This document shows, in pieces, positions 55,265 to 64,000 of a DNA stretch of 64,000 bases (the first letter of the stretch is position 1; every line of letters starts with the position of its first letter). The DNA comes from Meghimatium bilineatum. Its lineage: Eukaryota; Mollusca; Gastropoda; Stylommatophora; Philomycidae. Where the stretch lies: the NCBI GenBank assembly GCA_034231615.1, contig CM067319.1, positions 7,581,051 through 7,645,050 of the forward strand, in the 5' to 3' direction. The notes beneath the pieces were generated by a model, which saw only the letters and a program-made list of their open reading frames with translations, did no database searches and was not told where the DNA came from. The position numbers were made by a program, and so were the translations under genes.

Positions 55265-55885
55265 CTCTTTTTTTGCCACAAGAATACAGCAAAGACACGG
55301 TAAAGTTCTTACCAGAGTAGAAGACTGTTCAGCTCTTTGCATTGTACCCTATATCCACATTCAGTCAAACAGTCATCTTGGACTTACACATGCTTTGAAA
55401 AACGTCCCCATAAAATAACACAATAACATCAATTATGAAATGAAAGGAAACTCCACATCATAGGTTTTCCTTGCGAAACAAGAGTGACAGATTCGTACTT
55501 TCTCGTCGTTGTATCATCGTTTAAAAAAATAGTAAAATATATACGGATCGTGGAAAATGGCGAAGTATATCTGAAAACTGACAAGAAGTCGAAACGATAC
55601 AATGTTAATTATTACGATTTGATGATTAGGAATTGTATGCAATACGTATTTCTAAGGAGTTATTTCGCTAAGGCACACATATTTTAAAATAGGATATTTT
55701 AGGGCGCCACTGATGAGTTGGTTTTGGTCCACGGAGACGAGCTCACGGGCCGCTGGATCAGCAACCACGAACTGGTACCCGGCAGCTAGAACATAGAGAA
55801 TGTCCATAGGTAAACGAAGACACCCGAGCTCATCAGAAAACATTATGACAACGTGTAACATTTCCAGAGAAATCTGGTGTGAGAG
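55263..55885. other. Mostly nothing recognised; one protein-like minus ORF
   Basis: The minus ORF at 55,652-55,861 (69 residues) includes LPMDILYVLAAGYQFVVADP AARELVS and is richer in G+C than its neighbours, so it may be an exon or a transposon scrap. I do not recognise the family. Confidence 0.35.
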
Positions 55886-55889
55886 ATAT

Positions 55890-56015
55890 TTAATATTATG
55901 TGGAATATGAAGGAATAAATGTTCCAGTGTAGGGTAACAATCCTAAACAGGAAGTAGGTGGCTGGAGTAACACAGGGTAAATATCAAGATAAATAAAAAT
56001 AGATAGAAGTGTTAC
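55890..56015 (-). repeat. About 120-bp repeat, inverted copy of 57,447-57,562
   Basis: It contains AAGTAGGTGGCTGGAGTAAC on the plus strand. The other copy lies inside a minus-strand RNase H frame, apparently as an insertion. Confidence 0.8.
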
Positions 56016-56284
56016 CAAAAAATAATATATTATATTAATATTATGTCTGGTTAAGTGCGATGAAAGGAAGCTTAACATTAGAGTCTCATCAATTGACATC
56101 GAACATTAGATGTGATTTGAGTTGTGTGTATGATCGCACCAATCAGAGTGTTCCATTCCGATGATGATTTTGATACAAAACACACGTAAAAACATATCAT
56201 TATTCTGCTAGGGGAACACGCATCTATTTCTTTTGAAATTATTAAAGCTAGTATTTCAACAACTTTTTCTTTTTTCGTTCGCTA

Positions 56285-56750
56285 ATAATGTCTATAGCGT
56301 ATAATGTCTGCAGCGTTGTTTCTTGTATAAATTGTTGTCTAATAATGTCTATATCTGCAGTGTTGTTTCTTGTATAAATTGTTGTCTAATAATGTCTATA
56401 TCTGCAGTGTTGCTTCTTGTATAAATTGTTGTCTAATAATGTCTATATCTGCAGTGTTGTTTCTTGTATAAATTGTTGTCTAATAATGTCTATATCTGCA
56501 GTGTTGCTTCTTGTATAAATTGTTGTCTAATAATGTCTATATCTGCAGTGTTGCTTCTTGTATAAATTGTTGTCTAATAATGTCTATATCTGCAGTGTTG
56601 CTTCTTGTATAAATTGTCTAATAATGTCTATATCTGCAGTGTTGCTTCTTGTATAAATTGTTGTCTAATAATGTCTATATCTGCAGTGTTGCTTCTTGTA
56701 TAAATTGTCTAATAATGGCTATATCTGCTGTGTTGCTTCTTGTATAAATT
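56285..56750. repeat. 47-bp minisatellite, about 10 copies
   Basis: The unit contains TGTCTAATAATGTCTATATC TGCAGTGTTGCTTCTTGTAT and AAATTGT. Two units lack TTG. It abuts the 3' end of the minus-strand LINE at 56,750. Confidence 0.95.
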
Positions 56751-57640
56751 GGACGGTGTTTTCCATTTCTTGTTGTGTACCACAGAGTTTAACATTCATT
56801 GGTGTATCAGAAGGCCAGTATGTGCATCTTAATGTGTCATAGTTTGCACATTCTTGGATATTTTCTGAAGTCTGATTGGCTTTCCCACATGTAGCCTACA
56901 ATTTGATGATGTACCAATCTTAAATTTTGTGTACACAAGGCTGTTAAGAATATTGTGTCCAGTTCTGAGTCGAAATAGTATGACCTGTTCTTGCCTGTTA
57001 ACTAGGTAGTAGTCATCACATGAAGGTAAGTTAGGCTTTCGTTATGCCTTTACCATTCATTTCTTTTGTTGATAGCTGAATGATAGATCCGGTTGTTTCA
57101 TGTTAGTACCTTCCTTGGCGAATTGATCAGCTCTCTCATTTCCTGCTATTCCACAGTGTGATGGAATTCATTGCATTAGACTTATCCTAATTCTACACCG
57201 ATATTGCACTATGGACAATACCTCTTTTAACTGGTAGTTTATTGGATTGTAGTGCCTCTAGTACTGATCTTGCATCTGTTAGTAGTACAAAAGGGTATGA
57301 AGTCTTGCCCGAAGCAAACAGTTTCTCTGCAGCTGCCAGAAATAGCTTTGACTTCAGAGTCATCATAGTTGTTGCAGTAATTCCCCGTTGGTATACAAGT
57401 GGTATCAGTATATCTCGTTGTTAGGTTGTTTTGTCTTTTTTTTTTTGGTAACACATCTATTTTTATTTATCTTGATATTTGCCCTGTGTTACTTCAGCCA
57501 CCTACTTCCTGTTTTGGGTTGTTACCCTACACTGGAACATTTATTCCTTCATATTCCACATATACACCACTTCCCATATTTCTTACTGCATTCTACAGCT
57601 AATTTGGAGCCTGAACTATTATTTGTTTCGAATTGTCATG
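56750..57640 (-). mobile_element. RNase H LINE (N4-related), C-terminal part
   Basis: Minus strand: an RNase H start near 57,600 (SAVECSKKYGKWCIY), an inserted repeat (57,447-57,562), then CIPTGNYCNNYDDSEVKAIS (57,330-57,400), a VLLTDARSVLEAL-like block in split frames, a C-terminal SHCGIAGNERADQFAKEG block near 57,130, and the RLRTGHNIL region near 56,980. Broken by stops. Confidence 0.75.
57447..57562 (+). repeat. About 116-bp repeat copy within the LINE
   Basis: Inverted relative to 55,890-56,015. It interrupts the RNase H alignment by roughly 40 codons. Confidence 0.75.
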
Positions 57641-57959
57641 CATGCTAGATTAAAAATACATTCTTTGCTCCATGTTTTGAAATATCAACTCTTCTGTGAA
57701 AGTGGTAAAAAAACGCCGGTCCCTCCTTCCTAACTAATGTTGATCTGTAAGGGAAGAGACAACAACAACAGTTATGTTATGAGACTATTGTGGATTACTC
57801 TAAAGTTATAGTTGTAATATTTATATCGAACTCTGCATGTATTTATAATGAACGAAGCTAAGCCAATTGTGACATGTAAGTATTGTAGTTGCTTGTTTGT
57901 TCCATTTGACATTTAGACGTCTTATTTAATTGTCTAACTTAATCTAAGTCTAAGTAATT

Positions 57960-58373
57960 TAATTAATTAGGCTCTGCTCTGCGGCAGTCTCTGTAACTAG
58001 GCATTAGCACTAAATTTTCAAATTGGTTTGCAGCATTATAAACACCACGGCTAGATAGCCCTTGAAATTTGTGTTTCAACGATACCTCAACCAAGACTGT
58101 ACATATTGTCATGTGACGTATTCCTTCCAGAACGTTGTCTTCCCAATGAACTCTCTGTACCTTTCTCAACTTTCTGTCTTGGGCGATATGGCTTGCATTT
58201 TCTAGCGATATATTAATTTTATCTTTAATGTCGTCAGTCCATCGTCTTCTTGGTCTGCCCCTTCTCCTCTTCCCAGGTACTCTTCCCTCCATTATTTGTC
58301 TTTCTAAACAGTTATGTCTCTTTATTTGACCAAACAGGTGTAGTTTTCTTTTTGTTTCTACAGTGTAGGTCAA
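57960..58373 (-). pseudogene. LINE C-terminal fragment
   Basis: A 136-residue frame: KRKLHLFGQIKRHNCLERQI, GRVPGKRRRGRPRRRWTDDI KDKI, then ASHIAQDRKLRKVQRVHWED. This is the typical post-RT end of CR1/RTE-like LINEs. Its last part (58,020-58,097) is repeated inverted at 59,955-60,035. Confidence 0.8.
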
Positions 58374-60035
58374 TTATGTGAAAAGTTATGAATATTTTGG
58401 CCTTTTTTTAACAAAAATATAATTACATGAGTCCTGATAACATATAAGAAAATATGAACGGACTGATGAAGAAAGTTGTGACCAAGAATTTAGCAGAATT
58501 AACAATTTATGAAATGTCTTAGTTATTTACGATAAAATAGGCATAAAACTATGTTCGGGAAGGCCAGACCCACCTGATTAATGCATTATACAAATTTTTA
58601 CATGTATTTGCGGTTAATTAATATTCAAAATGGTGGCTAATTTGCATAATTTACTTTTAATTTAACCTGTAGCAAGCAGATTAAAAAATATGAAACGTCT
58701 CCCTGCCACCGGATTCTTTTTTGAAAATTTGCGTTAGTGATGGTGACTATTTTGAAAATGTGATAAATTTTTGGTTGTTAGAGATATTTATATAATATTT
58801 GCACATATAAATAAAGAATTAAATTATGCATATATTAGTGTAATTTATGTACGTGTGTGTGTGATACCAGACGTATCAGAAAGTGGGAAAGACATTTTTC
58901 ACAAAAAACATATATTTTATAACAAATAAAGAGGAAAAAAATAAATAAAAAAATAACTTACCTTACTTATCGAATTCCTTGGCAACACTGTAAACTAAAT
59001 CATGCAAATCTGTTGTATTTATGTTCTTTCACTGCGAAGTTATCAAAATATAGCCGGAGGAACCGTATAAAACATGTAGATTTGCAGTAAAATCGTTCTT
59101 TGAGCTTAGGTCTAGAGTCATTTTTGGTGCCACTTCAACATATTCGATATCAAACGTCTACAAGTCTCCAAACCAACGTGGCATTCTGTATATTCACTGC
59201 TATGAAACTAAATAACTCAATAATTCATGATTCAAGCCAGGATTCAATGTTATTTTATTCAAAATACGATGAAAGAAAGGTCTATAAAACCGGTCCACCA
59301 TCATGGCATCGTACCGGTGTGCAGATGTGGTCAGATTAATTGCTATAAAATTTGTATCTTCTGGCTAGCCATTGTTAGAACGATCATGTCAGACGTAGGA
59401 ATGAACCGGCTTCAATAGCGCATGTTCCAGAGTAACCAATCAGGCTGTGGGGCGTCTATTATAACGATATCTCATTGGATGGAGTATGTCGCCAACGGCG
59501 CTAGTCGCTATTTTGTTTTTCGGTGACCGGTGTTAATATAGGCACTGTGAAGGTTAATAGTCTAATTATTAAATATTTGTCATTTATGATAAAATACCCT
59601 ACAACCTATACATTTTTGCGTTTGGAAATGCCAGACGCACCTATTGAATACACTGTACAAATTTCCTGATGTAATTGGGGCTAATTACTATTCAAAATGG
59701 TGGCTAATTTGCATAATTTACTTTTAAGTGAATTCTAATTATTAAATATTTTAGTTATTTATAATAAATACTCATAACTTCCTCCGAGTTTTATCGTAAA
59801 TAACTAAGATATTGCATAAATTGTTAACTCTGCTGTAATTCTTCGTCACAACTTTCTTCACAAGTCCGTTTATATTTTCTTATGTGTTCCCATGTAATTA
59901 TTTTTATGTTACATTTTGACCCAAAAAATTCATAACCTTTCACAGAATTGATCTACAGACTTGGTTGAGGTATCATTGAAATACAATTTTCAAGGGCTAT
60001 CTAGCTGTGGTGTTTATAATTCTGTAATAATGCTT
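58020..60035. repeat. Large imperfect inverted repeat
   Basis: The left arm 58,020-58,097 plus 58,375-58,560 pairs with the right arm 59,790-60,035. The right arm lacks about 260 bp of the LINE. The interior also has a direct duplication, 58,525-58,675 and 59,570-59,735 (shared CAAAATGGTGGCTAATTTGC). No transposase is visible. Small ORFs inside (for example 59,100-59,339) are unremarkable. Confidence 0.72.
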
Positions 60036-60140
60036 CCCTCTGGCTCTCACCCAACCACAGAGAGTTCAAATAAAAAAAATACATATGTTCAAATAACATT
60101 GCAACAACAAAATAAAATGAGAAGCATAACTGTATAGAGG

Positions 60141-60535
60141 TCAGCTGTAAGAATTATTTTCATTTATGCTCATGCTTCCTACTTGAATTTACTTGTATAA
60201 GATATTATTTGAAGCAACATTGTTCTGTCTCTATGTTATTTATGTTTACAAGAAGGCCTTTAGGTCCTTGTGTACGAATATGCATGTTCTGTGTTTGTGT
60301 TCCTGAGGATACTTTAATACTTGTACGGGATGTTCGTTAATGTTGTAATAGTCCTTGTCTCGATTGGTCTGTTCTCAGTGACTTGAGTACACAGGCTGAA
60401 AGTCTTGACCGCGCCACATCTTTTTTTGGGGATGTGGTTGGTCAAGTACGGAAAACCTGTTTACTTGTGTTGCAATGCGATTCTGTGCTGCTATAACAGA
60501 CCTGGTTCAATTCCCGTCAGCTGTAAGAATTATTA
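60141..60535. mobile_element. Possible small insertion with 19-bp direct repeats
   Basis: GTCAGCTGTAAGAATTATT occurs at 60,141-60,159 and 60,517-60,535. The 357 bp between contain a hairpin (CTTGACC-GCG-CCACATC paired with GATGTGG-TT-GGTCAAG, about 60,394-60,440) and a tRNA T-arm-like ACCTGGTTCAATTCCC at its right edge. There is no coding potential. Confidence 0.5.
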
Positions 60536-60539
60536 ACTG

Positions 60540-60841
60540 TATAGAGGACATACTATGAAGCTTCTATAAGAAACTAAGCTCAATATAACAGCATGTCATC
60601 TACTAAGGTTTCCTGTCGCATGGCTGGTTTGTCTAGTGGACCATTGATGGGGCCCACAAACCCATGCATAAAAATAAAATGCTAAATAAGAAGAAAATAT
60701 AAATATATTTACCTTGCTTGTGTGTTTGTGATACCAAGGAACATTGATGAAAACTATGTAATATAATTAATAATTAAGCAACAATAACTTACAGTTCAGC
60801 TTCATGAGACATCCGAACTACAAACAGGTAAGGAGATAGAA
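60540..60841. other. Short intergenic stretch
   Basis: Includes 60,600-60,660, similar to the inverted 43,190-43,270. Nothing else is seen. Confidence 0.45.
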
Positions 60842-63800
60842 CTAAATAAAGTATGCATCACCAACAATATAATCAGCTAACAACTGCGACACAGGCATAT
60901 CATACACATCTTCTACTCTACTCTCACCAACTTTCCACCATTCTAGACTTACATTATCTTTCTTACGCTTAGTCTTAAAGGACAATATTCTTTCATCATA
61001 CTCAACATCCGCACCAGTAACCTGATCACGCCAGATATGATGCAGTCTCCTACCTTTCAGTTGTGGATCCTTCTTCACCAACATGTCTAACACCTCTAAA
61101 TCTGCCTGACATATCCTACTAAACTTGTCTAACCTAAAGATTCCTTCCCTGCAATGTGACTAACAACCTCTGCTTCTATCTGCTTTCTCTTATCTTCCCT
61201 ATTACTAGCATCATCCTGTCTCCTGGCAAAAGCATCATCTCATGCTGTTTCCATCTGAGCTCTTAGTGTCTGAATTTGGCATCCTCTAGTGACATATGCT
61301 TTTATGAGTCGCTCCCTCACAGGTTCAGGTAGTGACTCGAGATACCCAAGTGTATCATTAAGTATGCCTTTAATTTTGCCTTCGATGAAGGCAAGTTTAG
61401 CATTAGGAGCTTTGCACCACATAGCATCCATCATCCCTAGAGTTCTTTCTGCCTGCATGTTGTGCAGGGGAGCTGCAGCAGTATCAGCTAACATCTTAGC
61501 ATTTGGCTCAGAAAGTTCTCCAGACAAATATCATGCTAGTTGGAATTTAAGCTTCTTGGTGAAGACTTTTGCCAAACACGAAACAGCTTCTCCAAATTTA
61601 ACTAAATCTAAAGAAGTATCTATTGCATGTAATCTAATAAAAGCAGCATCAATTTTCACGGCATCACCAAACACAGTCGTCTCACGGGACATCAGATGCA
61701 TCAGATCAGTCTGCAATTTTGTCAGGAACTTCAGGCACTTCTGGAATGATCCATCCGTTACCTGTGTAAATAAATGTGACATAATTTCAGCAGAGAATGT
61801 TGGAAACATTGTGAAGTTTGTTAACATCTATCCTGCTAAATATACTATATTGTATATACTACGAACTCACAAACCAAATTGTGAAGTTTGTTAACATTGT
61901 GAAATTTGTTAACATCTATCCTGCTAAATATACTATATTGTATATACTACGAACTCACAAACCAAATTGTGAAGTTTGTTAACATTGTGAAATTTGTTAG
62001 CATCTATCCTGCTAAATATACTATATTGTTATATATTAGTCAATGTTTCTATCTACAAGACATTGCAAATGAAACTGCTCATCTGGAACGAAACACAAAA
62101 TATATTAGCAGATATCACATGATCCCATGAATCACTGGGTAGGTAACCAATAGGAATAGAACAGATGTGAAGTAAGGACATACCAATAACCAAGACATGA
62201 TAATATTAAATAGTTCATTTCTACACAAGTAAGACATACAAGAAGAAATTCAAAGTTATACTCACTGGGTCAAGATGAGAAAGCTTCTGTGTGTTGCCGT
62301 AGAAGATTGTCATCCATGATCCCGTCAGAATTTTTGAAAAAAGCCCAAATGCTTTAAGCTGAACTAAAACAAGAGATTCCTTCAATCTAGCAATGATAAG
62401 TGGTTTAAGAACGCCTTTGTGACTGCACTTAGAATTAAGGTATTCCAGAAGTTTGTCTTTCGCTTCGTAAATGACAGCTGCCATGTGAAAGAGGACGTTG
62501 AACCTGTTGCCAACATATCTTAGAATGATCTCTTGCTTCAGACCAGCATTTTTCAAAAACAATTTAAATGCTGCTGGACTCCCTGTGCCATCCTTGTATC
62601 TGAAATTACTAATTTGTGTAATTAATTATGTTTATAGGATATTGAAAATGTTTAATATTGTTGGTTTTCTTCTACACATATTACTTTTACTATTTTTATT
62701 CTACATTTGTGTAACACACTGGCAATCTGTACTATTTAAATCACACACAGACAACTTTATATCATAGACATGTGATATTAAGAATAAAGTATAGTGAGCA
62801 ATGCAGACAGTAGATTACCTCAATCTTACATCACAGACATGTGATATTAATATGAATAACGTATAGTGAACAATACAGACAGTAAATGCTTACATCATTT
62901 TGGCAATGTGGTGGATAAGTTGTGCAGCAATACATCCAATAGACCCACTTCCACTTGACAACTCCCACTCTCTGTCCAATGTGTCCAGGGTTTTCCGTGC
63001 ACATTGTGCGAGTCCATCTATGGGGTGCAGATGACACTTAAGCTCTGTAAGTTCCATGTTGAACACTTCCTCTTCAGCCTTTCAGTAACACAGCTATTTA
63101 CTTTTGCTTTGTCAGTCATGGTACTTTTTATTCTCTTTAAAATATTGGGTGTAATATCCTTAACTGACAAGCCAAAGAAATCACAGTATTCAGTGATGGC
63201 ATCGATGAGAGAGCTCGCTATGTGCATGAAATAGTCAGCTGTTCCAGGCAGTGCGTCAATATCTATAACTAAAGTTTGATAAACATTTTTAGCAACATCA
63301 ACTGTGACATGCACTTCATTCACATAGGTCCCTTTTAATGTTGTAGAGTCCCATGCCAAATTGATCACGGTTGTCTTATGCATTAGGTCTCCAGCCTTAA
63401 CATCAGACTGCAGACCCATGTCATAGGACATCCGTGAAACTGTAGTGTGATGAGGTGCATTAGATTATACTTTGCCAAACAACACTTTACCTATATAATT
63501 TACAAAAGACAAATCATTTTTAACACCTAGATGGCTACTGTCCTCATCCACAATTTCCTCCTGGAGAATTGCCGTGTCGTTCTCCATATGGGCAATATCA
63601 CTCCAACATTTCTTCTCTGCCTTGAGAATCTCCTTTCTGCTGACTATTTCCACTTCTTCCTTCTCAATGTTGAGCTTTCTGATGTACTGTGCCAGTTCCT
63701 TGCTCAATTCTTCAGCTTCCATCAGTTTCTTTTCTAGTCCTTGAGCATACTTCATTGCCTTTTCAAGAAGTTTGTCAAATTAAGGCCTCAGCATCTGTCA

Positions 63801-64000
63801 GCTTGTTCTCCAAGTCCTTGCATTTAGCAGCCGAATCTTGGAAAACACTCTGGCTAACTGCTAGATCCTTGCATCTTTTCCTCAAAGCACATATTCTGAT
63901 TGCATTCCTCTTCTTCGTCTTATTTGTCCTCTTAACAGAATATGTGGCCTTGATATCCTGATTCACCTTCCTTAGTGCCTTCAGCTTCCTTGACAAAGAC
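60842..64000 (-). pseudogene. Spliced coiled-coil gene of unrecognised family, broken, open at the window edge
   Basis: Minus strand. The N-terminal visible part (63,465-63,996) is charged and coiled-coil-like (KKLMEAEELSKELAQYIRKL). A globular part follows: HKTTVINLAWDSTTLKGTYV, VIDIDALPGTADYFMHIASS and KRIKSTMTDKAKVNSCVTER. A GT-AG intron is at 62,600-62,893, then GLKQEIILRYVGNRFNVLFH, AFGLFSKILTGSWMTIFYGN, a second GT-AG intron at 61,762-62,265, and the last exon to the stop at 60,842. Reading across both introns keeps frame (KM/IYKDGTG; DP/VTDGS). In-frame stops are TAA 63,462-63,464, TGA 61,528-61,530 and TGA 61,237-61,239. Frameshifts are near 63,775, 63,090 and 61,145. I suspect a DNA-transposon-derived gene, without proof. 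Confidence 0.7.
61811..62030. repeat. About 88-bp tandem repeat in an intron, 2.5 copies
   Basis: The unit contains GTGAAGTTTGTTAACAT and ATCCTGCTAAATATACTATA. It lies inside intron 61,762-62,265. A separate duplication of about 70 bp (62,765-62,880, core AGACATGTGATATTAA) lies in the other intron. Confidence 0.85.

Noticed and set aside
55710..55717. CTGATGAG as a hammerhead ribozyme core
   Set aside because: No GAAA partner with a pairing stem II was found downstream.
59100..59339. 79-residue plus ORF as a gene
   Set aside because: No recognised motif, AT-rich context, and length expected by chance inside the inverted-repeat region.
60490..60520. tRNA gene
   Set aside because: Only a T-arm-like sequence is present; no D arm, anticodon arm or acceptor stem can be assembled.
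61237..61530. The two in-frame TGA codons as recoding (selenocysteine or readthrough)
   Set aside because: The same gene also has a TAA and several frameshifts, so plain decay explains it.

Overview
The window is animal (metazoan) nuclear DNA, most likely from a gastropod mollusc such as a heterobranch sea slug. That assignment is an inference. It rests on three intact rhodopsin-class receptors of gastropod chemosensory type, on the mix of non-LTR retrotransposons (LINEs), Penelope-like elements (PLEs), Tc1 and hAT-type elements, and on abundant mini- and microsatellites. There is no bacterial gene organisation, no rRNA, no complete tRNA gene and no CRISPR array. Nearly all other coding sequence is broken transposon sequence.

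Layout. A block of about 11.7 kb occurs twice in the same orientation. Copy A is 1-11,770 and copy B is about 19,150-30,620. Each copy carries, in order: a minus-strand endonuclease/RT LINE, non-coding sequence, the 3' end of a plus-strand LINE, one intact minus-strand GPCR (4,683-5,747 and 25,415-26,485), a second plus-strand LINE, and a shared tail. After the duplication the copies gained different insertions. Copy A received an RNase-H LINE (6,619-9,596) that itself contains a PLE. Copy B received PLE pieces (21,084-22,527; 24,118-24,640) and a zinc-finger LINE (28,773-29,625). Between the copies (11,650-19,150) lie stacked LINE fragments and a GC-rich 1.2-kb retroposon (13,281-14,509) with a 12-bp target duplication. 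A third receptor (34,499-35,554) shares flanking repeats with copy A. Copy A also holds a relic of a third-receptor-like gene in which a piece of TM6 has been amplified as a 31-bp, 10-copy array.

From 35.9 to 60.8 kb there are PLE termini, five minisatellites, a 282-bp SINE-like family with three full-length copies and clear target duplications, two hAT-type MITEs, a dead Tc1 transposase, and two inverted copies of a multicopy gene of unknown function. There is also an RNA-like cluster of hairpins (38.2-38.5 kb), a 0.5-kb CTAA satellite grown from a LINE tail, and an inverted repeat at 58.0-60.0 kb. The right end (60,842-64,000) holds a minus-strand, intron-containing, coiled-coil gene of unrecognised family that is broken by stops and frameshifts.

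Functionally, only the three receptors look intact. They would act as seven-transmembrane receptors in sensory membranes. The rest records repeated transposon insertion and tandem-repeat growth around a small receptor cluster. Non-LTR family labels N1-N8 are local to this annotation. Identity statements come from reading by eye, not from alignment.
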